Below are positions 9,301 to 17,236 of a stretch of 64,000 nucleotides of DNA, piece by piece. Position numbers and translations under genes: made by a program. This DNA is from Betaproteobacteria bacterium (GTDB lineage: Bacteria; Pseudomonadota; Gammaproteobacteria; Burkholderiales; Rhodocyclaceae): assembly GCA_016705475.1 (NCBI GenBank), contig JADIYD010000001.1, positions 62,001-126,000 on the forward strand, in the 5' to 3' direction. Below the pieces are notes generated by a model. The model was not told the DNA's origin and searched no databases. It was given only the letters and a program-made list of their open reading frames with translations. The number at the start of each line of letters is the position of its first letter. Within the stretch, counting starts at the first letter, position 1.

Positions 9301-11402
9301 ATATCGACGGCTGATGCAATCACGGCGGGTCGGCCGAAGTATCCCGATCGATGAAGCCGGATTTCGACCGGGAAAATGCGGCCAGTGCTGTTCTTGGCGA
9401 GAACTTCGAAGGTTTGTGGCGTACCGGCGAGCGCAGTGAGAATGTGCTGATTGATGGTTTCCACATCGGTCAGGCCGGGCTGGGTAAAAGCAGCGTGACT
9501 CAGGCCGATCAGCTGGGAACGCGACAAGCCGGCCAGTTGCTCGGCGCCCGTATTCACATCCAGGAAGGTGCCGTCCTCTGTCTGGATGAACAGGGCTTCG
9601 CTGGTGCTGTTGAAAATGCCGCGAAAGGTTTCCAGGCTTTTGCCCAAATCTTCCGAGCGGTGTTGATGGGCGATGAGGATGGCGGCAAGCTGGCTGGCTT
9701 GGGTCACGAAGTCCAGGCTCTCATTCAGAGGGCGGGCTGGCGACTGGTGGTAGGCAGCGAAGGTTCCTAGCAGGATGCCATCCGGCCCGATAATCGGATC
9801 TGACCAGCAGGCGGCAAAGTCGCCTTGCCGGGCGAGCGCGTGGTAGTTCGCCCAATACGGGTGCTCGAACACGTTTTCGACGATGGTACGCTGCCGGAGC
9901 GCAGCTGCGGTGCCACAGGAGCCAAGCCCTTCGGCGATCGCCATGCCGTCGATGGCGGCGCAATAGTTTGCCGGCAGGTTGGGTGCGGCGCCGACGCGAA
10001 GGTGGGTTCCGGTTTTATCACTGAGCATGATTGCGCAGCGCCAGCCCTGCATTTCGGCTTCGACCGACATGATGAGCAATTCGAGGGCGTGTTGCAGCGT
10101 TTCGCCGCCAATCATGCCGGCGAGCGCCGCATTACGCAGCTGCATGGCTTCCTCGGTGCGCAGCCGCTCAGAAATGTCCCGGGCAAAGCCGACTGTGCCA
10201 AGCAGGCTGCCATCGTCGTCAATGACCGGCGCCTTGTAGGTCTCGTGCCAGATGGTTTTATCGCCAATCTTGACGGACTCGACGAAAGTCTTTTTCTCCC
10301 GCGAGGCCATCACGGCCGCATCGTCGTCGCGGAAATGCGCCGCCATGTCGGGTGGCCAGAAATCAAGATCGCTCTTGCCGGCGATGGCGCCGGCATTCGG
10401 CAGCTTTACCGCATCGAGAAACGTTCGGTTGACGGTCAGGTAACGAGACTCGGTGTCCTTGAGCCAGACGAGGTAGGGAAAGTTGTCGAGCAAAGCGCGC
10501 TGGTAGCGTTCGCTGCGAGCTGTTTCCTCGATCATCCGCTCGCGGGAGCGCAGCATTGATTGCTGCTCGCCCAGCGCATTGTCCATTCCCAGGCTGAGCG
10601 GGCTGATCAAGGTATGTTCGGAGAGCTGGCCGACAAGTCCGCCGCTAGCATCGACGACGGCAAGGTGACGAATGCCGTGCTTGAGCATGAGTTGCGCCGC
10701 ATCGGCCAGCGGTCGGTCGGCCTGGATGCAGACGGCCGGCGCGGTCATGACCTGGCCGAGCGTGGGGGCGCTTGGGTCGTCGAGAAAGAAGCGAACTATG
10801 TCGTGCTCGGTGACGATGCCGATCGGTCGCCGGCCATCGACCACGAAAATGCAGCTGGCGCCCACGGCCTCCATTGCTGCCAGCGCATCCTCGAGGCTGG
10901 CATCGGCCGGCAGTCGGGGAAAGGTGCGCTCCATCAGCGTGTCGGTGGTATTGAGCTGCAGGAAAAAATCGGGGCCGAGGTGTTTGCGGAAATCCGATTC
11001 GCTGACGACGCCGAGCGGATGCCCGGCTGCGTCGGTGACCACGATGCGGCGGATGCCGAAACGGATGGCTTCGCGATAAGCCTGCTGAAAAGGCATATCA
11101 GCCGGCACGCAGTGCACCGGGCTGCTCATGGTGTCGCGGGCTGTCTGGTCCGGCGAGAGATGGCGGCGCATGGCGCGCATGATGTCGCGCTCGGTGATGA
11201 TGCCGAGAATGGCACCCTGCTCGACGATGATGACCGACGAGACTCTCGCCTCAAGCATGCGCGCTGCAACCTCGCGCAGGCTGAGGCTGGGTTCGACGCG
11301 ATCGCTTTGCGTCGATATCAGCTCGGCGATCCGTGTCGTCAGTTTTTCTTCATGGCTGGATTCTAGAACGATTCCTTTCTGTTGCTGCTTGATGGGTGTC
11401 AA
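6378..11402 (-). CDS. Giant CBS-PAS-GAF-GGDEF-EAL-CZB sensor protein (cyclic-di-GMP turnover)
   Basis: The 1674-residue protein has no membrane segments. Approximate order: four CBS motifs (25-270; for example VSSVIIVEQGAILGIITERD and RHLAVVDASGGLVGQLSE), PAS (300-412), GAF (425-575), PAS (590-705), GAF (715-870), a shortened PAS (885-975), PAS (985-1098), GGDEF (1109-1265), EAL (1285-1535) and a C-terminal zinc-binding CZB-like domain (1550-1665). The cyclase motif RLGGDEF is intact, with an inhibitory I-site RAGD five residues before it. AEALIRW and DDFGTGYSS of the phosphodiesterase domain are also intact, so both synthesis and breakdown of c-di-GMP are possible. The CZB pattern is DHNRWK, then QCRFGLWFYG, then HKALH. 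The open frame begins at TTG 11402 with no visible ribosome binding site, so the start is uncertain; the next methionine is residue 49. Confidence 0.85.
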   Translation of the reverse strand: MTPIKQQQKGIVLESSHEEKLTTRIAELISTQSDRVEPSLSLREVAARMLEARVSSVIIVEQGAILGIITERDIMRAMRRHLSPDQTARDTMSSPVHCVPADMPFQQAYREAIRFGIRRIVVTDAAGHPLGVVSESDFRKHLGPDFFLQLNTTDTLMERTFPRLPADASLEDALAAMEAVGASCIFVVDGRRPIGIVTEHDIVRFFLDDPSAPTLGQVMTAPAVCIQADRPLADAAQLMLKHGIRHLAVVDASGGLVGQLSEHTLISPLSLGMDNALGEQQSMLRSRERMIEETARSERYQRALLDNFPYLVWLKDTESRYLTVNRTFLDAVKLPNAGAIAGKSDLDFWPPDMAAHFRDDDAAVMASREKKTFVESVKIGDKTIWHETYKAPVIDDDGSLLGTVGFARDISERLRTEEAMQLRNAALAGMIGGETLQHALELLIMSVEAEMQGWRCAIMLSDKTGTHLRVGAAPNLPANYCAAIDGMAIAEGLGSCGTAAALRQRTIVENVFEHPYWANYHALARQGDFAACWSDPIIGPDGILLGTFAAYHQSPARPLNESLDFVTQASQLAAILIAHQHRSEDLGKSLETFRGIFNSTSEALFIQTEDGTFLDVNTGAEQLAGLSRSQLIGLSHAAFTQPGLTDVETINQHILTALAGTPQTFEVLAKNSTGRIFPVEIRLHRSGYFGRPAVIASAVDISERMNAGICLEIEHDLAQALAAGLQREEVLQVLLQSALRFPDIDAGCLFWRQADGSYQLVAHAGVSSTFADKFTHLGADSPFARFALSGGAVCNCLEPSDHCAEASILDSEAILMEGLGCLAAVPITLADQSVACITLGSRRSTGILASTLRSLDLLGSRFSQTLLQLNAQEEARRIQQNLSGLFDTLNDFIFILDEDGRILHYNRAVAEGLGYGPDALIGKPIVTVHPENMQKMATELMIDIVAGNRFSCPLPIAHGYWNGRPALIGTSQDITERLVAEERQQLAASVFDNAHEGIMITDSTGHIVEVNSTFTELTGYTRDEAIGQTPDLLKSGHHEADFYREMWRKIGEDGYWRGEIWNRKKSGEIFVELLTISSVRNRNGEIANFVAIFSDITVIKQHQQRLEHLAHYDALTQLPNRMLLGDRLQLAMAQTERSGKMLAICYLDLDNFKPINDRFGHSAGDFLLIEVAQRLKTSVRAGDTVSRLGGDEFVLLISDLEDLHECDQAVGRIIGGLNQPFRVSQHAVSISASIGVTLYPHDGADADTLLRHADQAMYAAKQAGRNRHHLFDPENDRRTRIRREEIVRIREGLERAEFQLYFQPKVNMRKGSVIGAEALIRWLHPEEGLLLPGRFLPSIADSELEIEVGDWVIREALRQMDEWNAQGVDLPISINISGKHLLHEGFTQRLADLLAAHPKIPPGRIELEVLETAALEDMAKVAALFADCRRMGVSFALDDFGTGYSSLTYFRQLPADVLKIDQSFIRNMLDDADDLAIVEGVIGLTQAFRRQVIAEGVETVEHGLVLLLLGCDLAQGFGIARPMPAALLPEWIRQFKPDELWGLATAFKWSREDLPMLIAEVDHNRWKKSLYAYLAEPAGSLRPPEQDHRQCRFGLWFYGPDGQRNASSDFFPLIEDLHKALHDIGSQLRQSHAAGDDAAIEALKMKLEETSSKMTECIQQIQTEVLLNTKLPRH

Positions 11403-11421
11403 GCGGCCTGACTGTCAGTCT

Positions 11422-11607
11422 ATGGAAACACTATTTCCATTGTGGGATGATGGTGATCGCGTGTGGTCTTGTCCGGTGCCCCTTACCGAAATGATGCAAG
11501 GCACGGCGTGGAAACCCGGCCAAGCGGCGCTGGCGGCTGATGAGGGTTTCGTCAATTCCGTCGAACGCCGGTGCGAATACCTCGACATGATGGTAGAGCC
11601 GGTCTAG
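11422..11607 (+). CDS. Hypothetical 61-residue protein upstream of the hup/hyp genes
   Basis: This small frame (METLFPLWDDGDRVW to DMMVEPV) sits in the divergent gap between the GGDEF-EAL gene and the hydrogenase accessory genes, 11 nt before the rubredoxin remnant. It has no family motif I recognise. The ATG lies inside a perfect 7-bp inverted repeat (ATGGAAA, 5-nt spacer, TTTCCAT, 11422-11440). No good ribosome binding site is visible. It could be a real small gene, a remnant of a deleted hydrogenase gene, or non-coding leader. Confidence 0.35.
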   Translation: METLFPLWDDGDRVWSCPVPLTEMMQGTAWKPGQAALAADEGFVNSVERRCEYLDMMVEPV

Positions 11608-11618
11608 TCTCTTTCTTC

Positions 11619-11744
11619 ATGCGCTTCGAAGCTTCGTTTCTCAATGTTCAGCCGGGCGACCGGCTGGCGTGCGGCATCGGCTGGTGGGTCTATGACCCCG
11701 AGCAGGGTGATGGCGTGCGCGCCTTTCTCGGGTTGGGGCGATGA
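11619..11744 (+). pseudogene. Truncated rubredoxin (HoxR/HupI-like) remnant
   Basis: This 41-residue frame begins MRFEASFLNVQPGDRLACG and contains GWWVYDPEQGDGV, which matches the N-terminal half of hydrogenase-operon rubredoxins (C-x-x-C-W-x-V-YDP-x-x-GD). The second cysteine of the first pair is a glycine (LACGIGWW), and the whole second half with the C-P-N-C iron ligands is missing. It ends by overlapping the hupK start (ATGA). In Ralstonia-type membrane-bound hydrogenase operons hoxR, hoxT and hoxV precede hypA, so the position fits. Such a product cannot bind iron as a normal rubredoxin. Confidence 0.6.
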
Positions 11745-12670
11745 CCACCAGCGCCGGCTTGCTCACCGTCAAGGCGTGTTTCAAGGATCGCGGCCTGCAC
11801 GACATTCGCGTCGCCCTTGCGCGCCCTTCGGTTGCCGGGCTGTTCACTGGCCAGTTGCCCGATGCGGTGACCAAGACCGTGCCTTATTTGTTCACGCTGT
11901 GCGCCCATGCCCAGCGGGTGGCGGCCGAGGCGGCTGTGACAGCGGCTCAGGGCGAGGCGCCGCGGGTGTTCGACAGCGCCGAGCTCTGGCTGGAGGTGCT
12001 GCATGAGAATCTGTGGCGCCTGCTGCTCGACTGGCCGCCGGCTCTCGGTCTGCACCCGGAAAAGGAAGCCTTCATCGCCTGGCGCAATGCGCGGCAGGGC
12101 GGCGACTGTCTCGCGGTAACGCAAAATCTCCTGCACCACAGCTTGCGGCCGATGGCTGAAAAGTGCCTCGAAATGCTGGTTGACCGCAGCACCGAGGAAG
12201 TGGCGCCGGACGATGGTGATCAAGTCATGCCGGCCGCTGCCCTGCTCGCCCCTCAGGCCTGGCTGGAGTACTGGCAGGGTACGGCGGCGCAAATGCCGGC
12301 GCTACTTGTGCCGACCTCGATTCGCTCGGCTTTTCTGGCGCGCCTGGCCGAAACCCTTGCTGCCGTAGACGCCCTGGCCAGCGGCGCCACCTTCCCGGTA
12401 GCCAGTGCCGGCGGAGGCGGTTGGGGCGTCGGGCAAACCATGACAGCGCGTGGCGTGCTGACCCATGCCGTGCATGTGGTTGAGGGGGTGGTCGCCAATT
12501 ACCGCGTGCAGGCGCCGACCGACAATTATTTTGCAGATGCCACAGCGCTGTCATCCTTGCTCGCCAACCTTCAGTTTGCCTCGCTCGATCAGGCCAGGCG
12601 GGTCTTGAATCAGGCCGTGCTGGCACTGGATCCGTGTGTCCCGTATGTCGCCGAGGTGGTCGATGCATGA
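11741..12670 (+). CDS. hupK: HupK/HoxV-like hydrogenase maturation protein
   Basis: The product is 309 residues. HupK/HoxV proteins are related to the [NiFe]-hydrogenase large subunit but keep only part of the metal-binding pattern; they are proposed scaffolds for the Fe(CN)2CO unit. Here the N-terminal CxxC pair is absent, while the C-terminus reads VLALDPCVPYVAEVVDA, recalling the DPC-x-x-C motif of large subunits. A glycine-rich stretch ASAGGGGWGVGQTMTARG corresponds to a large-subunit substrate-like segment. The ATG overlaps the rubredoxin remnant and the stop overlaps the hypA start. The name is inferred from these features and the neighbours. Confidence 0.75.
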   Translation: MTTSAGLLTVKACFKDRGLHDIRVALARPSVAGLFTGQLPDAVTKTVPYLFTLCAHAQRVAAEAAVTAAQGEAPRVFDSAELWLEVLHENLWRLLLDWPPALGLHPEKEAFIAWRNARQGGDCLAVTQNLLHHSLRPMAEKCLEMLVDRSTEEVAPDDGDQVMPAAALLAPQAWLEYWQGTAAQMPALLVPTSIRSAFLARLAETLAAVDALASGATFPVASAGGGGWGVGQTMTARGVLTHAVHVVEGVVANYRVQAPTDNYFADATALSSLLANLQFASLDQARRVLNQAVLALDPCVPYVAEVVDA

Positions 12671-13004
12671 AATGTCGCTGGCCGAAGGCGTGCTGCAATT
12701 GGTCGAGGACACCGCAAAACGCGAGAACGCCAGGCGGGTGAAACTGGTCGTACTGGAAATCGGCCGCATGTCGTCGGTTGAGCCCGAGGCGCTGAAATTC
12801 TGTTTCGAGGCGGTGACCAACGGCAGCATCGCCCAGGGTGCCGCGCTGGAAATTATTGACGTGCCGGGCGCCGGCTGGTGCATGCTGTGTTCTGAGACGG
12901 TGCCGATGGAGGCGCTTTACGGCGCCTGCCCGACATGCGGCAGCTATCAGGTTCAGGCCACCAGCGGCACGGAAATGCGGGTCAAGGAAATAGAGATCGA
13001 GTAA
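12663..13004 (+). CDS. hypA: Hydrogenase/urease nickel metallochaperone HypA
   Basis: The product is 113 residues, the standard length. It starts MHEMSLAEGV: His2 and Glu3 of the MHE motif bind nickel. The zinc site is formed by CMLC and CPTC. HypA hands nickel, together with HypB, to the hydrogenase large subunit after the Fe(CN)2CO group is in place. The start at 12663 overlaps the end of hupK, and the longer frame upstream lies within hupK and lacks the essential MHE terminus. Confidence 0.95.
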   Translation: MHEMSLAEGVLQLVEDTAKRENARRVKLVVLEIGRMSSVEPEALKFCFEAVTNGSIAQGAALEIIDVPGAGWCMLCSETVPMEALYGACPTCGSYQVQATSGTEMRVKEIEIE

Positions 13005-13017
13005 TCAGGAGACGGAT

Positions 13018-14088
13018 ATGTGTACAGTTTGCGGCTGCGGCGCAGGGGAAACGAAGATCGAAGGAGGTCTCGCCAATGCGCACGAACACACTCACGTTCA
13101 TGAGGACGGCACGGTGCACACCCACACGCACGACCACGGGCATGACCATGATCATGCGCATGGCCATGGCGCCGCGCTGCTTGGCGCCCATTCGCACAGC
13201 CATCGGCATGGTGACGGCAGCGAACACAGCCACGATCACGTTCATTCGGGCGAGCATGCCCACAGCCACGGCGATTCGCATCATCACGAACACGGCATCG
13301 CCGGCGATCTTGACTACGGCACCGGCCCGGCTCGCGCCCATGTGCCGGGCATGTCGCAGGCCCGCATGGTGCAGATCGAGCAGGACATCCTCTCCAAAAA
13401 CAACACCTATGCTGCCGCCAACCGCCAGTGGTTGGATGATCGCGGCATCTTCGCCCTGAATCTCGTTTCCAGCCCTGGCTCGGGCAAGACGGCCCTGCTC
13501 TGCAAGACCATCGAACTCTTGAAAGACAAGGTTGCCATCAGCGTCGTCGAGGGCGACCAGCAGACCTCGAACGATGCCGAACGCATCCGCGCCACGGGTG
13601 TGCCTGCCCTGCAGATCAACACCGGCAAGGGCTGTCACCTCGACGGCCACATGGTCGGCCACGCCATACAACGCCTGCAACCGGCCGACGAATCGCTGTT
13701 TCTCATCGAGAACGTCGGCAACCTCGTCTGTCCGGCTGCCTTCGATCTCGGCGAACACCACAAGGTCGCCATCCTGTCGGTCACCGAAGGCGAGGACAAG
13801 CCGCTCAAGTACCCCGACATGTTTGCCGCGGCTGACGTCATGCTGCTCAACAAGGTCGACCTGCTGCCCTACCTCGAATTCAATGCCGATTTGGCCGAAG
13901 CCAACGCCCGCCGGGTCAATCCCGATCTGATCATTTTTCGGGTGTCGGCGACCAGCGGTGAAGGCCTGGGCGGCTGGCTGGGCTGGATTGCGGCCGGGCT
14001 CGACGCCCAGCGCAGCTTGCGTTCGGAAAGTCTCGATACCCTGAAGCGTCGAATCGCTGAGCTGGAACGCCAGTTGGCGGCAAAGTAG
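13018..14088 (+). CDS. hypB: GTPase nickel-insertion and nickel-storage protein HypB, very histidine-rich
   Basis: The product is 356 residues. The N-terminal MCTVCGC carries the high-affinity nickel CXXCGC motif. Residues about 22-94 form a His-rich segment in which I count 28 histidines, mostly as H-x repeats, typical of HypB proteins that also store nickel. The GTPase domain follows with SSPGSGKTALL (P-loop), the metal-site stretch containing GKGCHLD, and NKVD. GTP hydrolysis drives nickel insertion with HypA. A ribosome binding site (GGAGA) precedes the ATG. Confidence 0.96.
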   Translation: MCTVCGCGAGETKIEGGLANAHEHTHVHEDGTVHTHTHDHGHDHDHAHGHGAALLGAHSHSHRHGDGSEHSHDHVHSGEHAHSHGDSHHHEHGIAGDLDYGTGPARAHVPGMSQARMVQIEQDILSKNNTYAAANRQWLDDRGIFALNLVSSPGSGKTALLCKTIELLKDKVAISVVEGDQQTSNDAERIRATGVPALQINTGKGCHLDGHMVGHAIQRLQPADESLFLIENVGNLVCPAAFDLGEHHKVAILSVTEGEDKPLKYPDMFAAADVMLLNKVDLLPYLEFNADLAEANARRVNPDLIIFRVSATSGEGLGGWLGWIAAGLDAQRSLRSESLDTLKRRIAELERQLAAK

Positions 14089-14095
14089 GCCGCAG

Positions 14096-16435
14096 ATGAG
14101 CGGCCGCCAGTTCCGCATTCGCGGTCTCGTTCAGGGCGTCGGCTTTCGGCCGTACGTCTGGCGGCTGGCCAATGAGCTCGGTCTGAGCGGCTGGGTGCGC
14201 AACGACGGCGCCGGGGTGATTGCTGCGGTCAACGGTAAAAATTGGCCAAAATTCAAAACCCGTTTGCCGCTCGAAGCGCCGCGTCTGGCGCGTATCGATG
14301 GCATCGAGGACGAAGCGGTGGATGTCAGCGGCGAAGGCTTCGTGATTCTCGACAGCGAGTCGGGCGAAGTCAGAACCGCCATCGGCCCCGACGCCGCCAT
14401 CTGTCCCGAGTGCGTTGCCGAGATGTGCGACCCGGCAAATCGTCGCTGGCGCTACGCCTTCACGAACTGTACCCACTGCGGCCCGCGTTACACGGTGAGC
14501 CATCGCATCCCCTACGATCGGGCGCAGACCAGCCTCGCCGCTTTCCCTCTGTGCGCACCCTGCAGCGACGAATACCTGGCGCCGGCCGACCGCCGGTTCC
14601 ACGCCGAAACGACTTGCTGCCGACATTGCGGCCCGCAACTGCGCCTCCTTTCCGATGACGGTCAGCCGCTGGCCGGCGATCCCATCGCTGAAGCCCTGCG
14701 CTTGCTGAGTGATGGGAAAGTCGTCGCCATCAAGGGCCTGGGCGGCTTCCATCTCGCCTGCGATGCCCGCAACGCCGCAGCCGTGGCCGAGCTGCGCGAA
14801 CGCAAGCAGCGCGAGGAAAAACCTTTTGCCGTGATGGGACTCAATGCCGCTTCGCTGGCGGAATTTGCGCGCATCGGAGCGGGTGAACGGGCGCTGCTGC
14901 ACAGCATCGCCGCACCCATCGTCCTCTGCCCCAAGGGCGACACCGACCTGAAAGGCATCGCTCCCGGCCTCGCCTGGCTCGGCGCCATGTTGCCAGCGAC
15001 GCCGCTCCATCTGTTGCTCTGGCACGAAGCGGCTGGCCGCCCGCCCGGCACCGACTGGCTGAACGAGAAGAGCGAGCTGCTGCTGGTCATGACCAGCGCC
15101 AATCCGCAGGGCGAACCGCTGGTCATCGGCAATGACGAGGCGCTCGAACGTCTGAACGGGATTGCCGACGCTTACCTGCTGCACGACCGCGACATCGTCA
15201 TTCGTTGTGATGATTCTGTCGCCCGGGCAACGCCGGCCGGTCCGGCCTTCATCCGCCGTGCCCGCGGCTATGTGCCGGTGCCGATTGCGCTGGCCGACGA
15301 CGGCCCGAGCGTGCTGGCGCTGGGCGGCTACCTGAAGAACACGATCTGCGTCATGAAAGGCCGCGAAGCCTTCCTGTCGCAGCACATCGGCGGCCTCGAC
15401 AACGCCGCGGCCATCGGCTTTCTCGAAGAAACTGTCGGGCATTTGCTGGCTATTCTCGACGTCCGGCCAGACTTGATTGCCCACGATCTCCACCCAGATT
15501 TTCCGTCCACCCATCTCGCCCTTGGTCTGTCCGAAAAGCTCGGCATTCCGGCCATCGCCGTCGGCCATCATCACGCCCATATTGCCGCGATTTGCGCTGA
15601 ACATGGTGTCAACGAGCCGATCATCGGCCTCGCCATCGATGGCGTCGGCCTCGGCCCCCACGGCGGCGCCTGGGGTGGTGAATTGCTCTACCTCGATGGC
15701 GCAAACTGCGAACGCCTCGGCCACCTGAGCCCGCTGGCCATGCCCGGTGGCGACCGTGCGGCCAAAGAGCCGTGGCGCATGGCCGTTTCCGCCCTGCACG
15801 GCGCCGGCTTTGGCTACCGCGTTGGCGGCTGGATCAAGCAGTATTACCCGACGCGCGACCCCGGCCCGCTGCTTACCATGCTCGCTCGCAATCTGCGCTG
15901 CCCGCCGACGACCAGCCTCGGCCGCTGGTTCGACGCCGCGGCTGGCCTGCTCGGCGTGCGTGACCTCATGCATTTCGAAGGTCAGGCGGCCATGGAGCTC
16001 GAAGGGCTGGCCGCCCAATACGGCCCGGTCGATCCTTTGCCCGGCGGCTATGCCTTGCGCGAAGACGGCGCGATCCTCGATTTTTCGCCTATGTTGTCGG
16101 CTCTAATGGGCTGCAAGGACGATGCAGCGCATGGCGCCGCGCTGTTTCACGCTACTGTGGCGGCCGGCTTGGCTGATTGGGCGATTGCTGCGGTCAACCG
16201 GAAAAATCGGCCAGAAACGAAAGGCGCAAGCATCGCCATCGGCGGCGGTTGTGCCATGAATGCGGTGTTGATGACCGCCTTGCGTGGTCATGTTGCAGCG
16301 GCCGGGTTCGAGGTACTTGAAGCGCGGCTGGCGCCGCCAAACGACGGTGGGCTTTCGCTGGGGCAATGCTGGGTGGCGAGAAGGCTTGTGAGCCGCGAGG
16401 CCAGCGGCGAAAATTCGCTGCTGACGAATGAATGA
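14096..16435 (+). CDS. hypF: Carbamoyltransferase HypF (cyanide-ligand synthesis)
   Basis: The product is 779 residues. An acylphosphatase domain (1-90, VQGVGFRPYVWRLA) is followed by two zinc fingers (CPECVAEMC with CTHCG; CAPCSDEY with CCRHCG), a YrdC-like domain (about 190-375) and a Kae1-like carbamoyltransferase domain with HDLHPDFPSTH and VGHHHAHIAA. It uses carbamoyl phosphate and ATP to carbamoylate the C-terminal cysteine of HypE. Two copies of the dispersed 38-bp repeat lie in frame: one in the acylphosphatase domain (IAAVNGKNWPKFK) and one in the C-terminal domain (IAAVNRKNRPETK) just before the glycine-rich IAIGGGCAMN. Both are in loop-like positions and the frame is kept. Confidence 0.96.
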   Translation: MSGRQFRIRGLVQGVGFRPYVWRLANELGLSGWVRNDGAGVIAAVNGKNWPKFKTRLPLEAPRLARIDGIEDEAVDVSGEGFVILDSESGEVRTAIGPDAAICPECVAEMCDPANRRWRYAFTNCTHCGPRYTVSHRIPYDRAQTSLAAFPLCAPCSDEYLAPADRRFHAETTCCRHCGPQLRLLSDDGQPLAGDPIAEALRLLSDGKVVAIKGLGGFHLACDARNAAAVAELRERKQREEKPFAVMGLNAASLAEFARIGAGERALLHSIAAPIVLCPKGDTDLKGIAPGLAWLGAMLPATPLHLLLWHEAAGRPPGTDWLNEKSELLLVMTSANPQGEPLVIGNDEALERLNGIADAYLLHDRDIVIRCDDSVARATPAGPAFIRRARGYVPVPIALADDGPSVLALGGYLKNTICVMKGREAFLSQHIGGLDNAAAIGFLEETVGHLLAILDVRPDLIAHDLHPDFPSTHLALGLSEKLGIPAIAVGHHHAHIAAICAEHGVNEPIIGLAIDGVGLGPHGGAWGGELLYLDGANCERLGHLSPLAMPGGDRAAKEPWRMAVSALHGAGFGYRVGGWIKQYYPTRDPGPLLTMLARNLRCPPTTSLGRWFDAAAGLLGVRDLMHFEGQAAMELEGLAAQYGPVDPLPGGYALREDGAILDFSPMLSALMGCKDDAAHGAALFHATVAAGLADWAIAAVNRKNRPETKGASIAIGGGCAMNAVLMTALRGHVAAAGFEVLEARLAPPNDGGLSLGQCWVARRLVSREASGENSLLTNE
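14220..14257 (+). repeat. 38-bp dispersed repeat, copy A (inside hypF)
   Basis: TTGCTGCGGTCAACGGT core, then AAAAATT, GGCC and AAAATTCAAA. It differs from the commonest form by one missing base in the core and one change near the end. Read in frame in hypF. Confidence 0.9.
16185..16222 (+). repeat. 38-bp dispersed repeat, copy B (inside hypF)
   Basis: Full core TTGCTGCGGTCAACCGG, then AAAAATC, GGCC and AGAAACGAAA. Read in the same frame as copy A. Confidence 0.9.
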
Positions 16436-16958
16436 GCGGCTACCGATGACGACTGATCAATCGATGGATGAGGAACTGACTGCAATCTGGTCTACCGACC
16501 CGGCACCGCAGGTGCGCGAGCGCCTGGCCGAATTGACGGAAGGCCCATCGCCAAACCCCGCATTGCAGGCTGAACTGGCCAGTTGTGTGCAATATCGGGG
16601 AGATTGGCTGGCGATCGTGATTGGCCCGTCGCATATCCACATGCTGTTATTGCCGGGCGGCGGCGACTTGTGGGGCAAGATTCCAGTCAGGCAACTGCGT
16701 TATCTCGATCTGGGCGGGATTGCCTCGTGTTTCGAGGCGGCCTGTGATCCGGTGCTGGGCGACTACCAGTTCAGCGTGCTCGTCGGTTCCGGTGATGAGT
16801 TGCCCGATATGGCGGCTGCCCGTCTGGTGGCCAGCGACGCGCTGCGCACGCTGGGGGTGGCGGTGTCCGGGCTGGAACCAGAAGTCGTTCCCGTCGAAAG
16901 CGCGCCGAAATTGGCCAGTCGCCGGGCTTTCCTGAGCGTTTTTGGCAGGCGGTCCTGA
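16428..16958 (+). CDS. HybE/HupJ/HoxT-like hydrogenase assembly chaperone
   Basis: The product is 176 residues (170 if the ATG at 16446 is used; the first ATG overlaps the hypF stop). The central part, WLAIVIGPSHIHMLLLPG followed by a conserved-looking GDYQFSVLVGSGDELP, resembles the [NiFe]-hydrogenase assembly chaperone HybE family, which prevents export of unready hydrogenase small subunit. The sequence is divergent and the call rests partly on its location inside a hyp cluster. A HybE-type gene between hypF and hypC is not the usual order; in Ralstonia hoxT lies before hoxV. Confidence 0.6.
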   Translation: MNERLPMTTDQSMDEELTAIWSTDPAPQVRERLAELTEGPSPNPALQAELASCVQYRGDWLAIVIGPSHIHMLLLPGGGDLWGKIPVRQLRYLDLGGIASCFEAACDPVLGDYQFSVLVGSGDELPDMAAARLVASDALRTLGVAVSGLEPEVVPVESAPKLASRRAFLSVFGRRS

Positions 16959-16987
16959 ATTGACAACACTGAAACAGAGGAGCTGCC

Positions 16988-17236
16988 ATGTGTCTGGCCA
17001 TTCCCGCGCAAGTCGTTGAATTGCGCGATAACGACAACGCGCTGATCGATTTGGCCGGCGTCAAAAAGGAAATTTCGCTGGCCCTTGTCGATGCTGTGGC
17101 GGTGGGTGATTACGTGATCGTCCATGTCGGTTATGCGCTGAATAAACTCGATCCTGAAGAAGCCGCCAAGACCCTGGAACTGTTTGCCGAAATGGGCCAG
17201 TTGTCATCGGGCAACGAGGCTCCGACCGTCCTCTGA
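16988..17236 (+). CDS. hypC: Hydrogenase maturation chaperone HypC
   Basis: The product is 82 residues beginning MCLAIPAQVVEL. The N-terminal Cys2, exposed after methionine removal, binds the Fe(CN)2CO unit together with HypD and delivers it to the large subunit. Length and fold residues (YVIVHVGYALNKLD) fit HypC/HybG. The ATG has an AGGAG site upstream (GAAACAGAGGAGCTGCC) and the stop overlaps the hypD ATG (TGATG). Confidence 0.95.
   Translation: MCLAIPAQVVELRDNDNALIDLAGVKKEISLALVDAVAVGDYVIVHVGYALNKLDPEEAAKTLELFAEMGQLSSGNEAPTVL

Noticed and set aside
13081..13300. Short CAC/CAT-rich repeats considered as a tandem DNA repeat
   Set aside because: They are simply the His-rich coding region of hypB.
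13931..16018. 695-residue open frame antisense to hypF
   Set aside because: It is the complement of a clear hypF; long antisense frames are expected in high-GC coding DNA and it has no recognisable domain.
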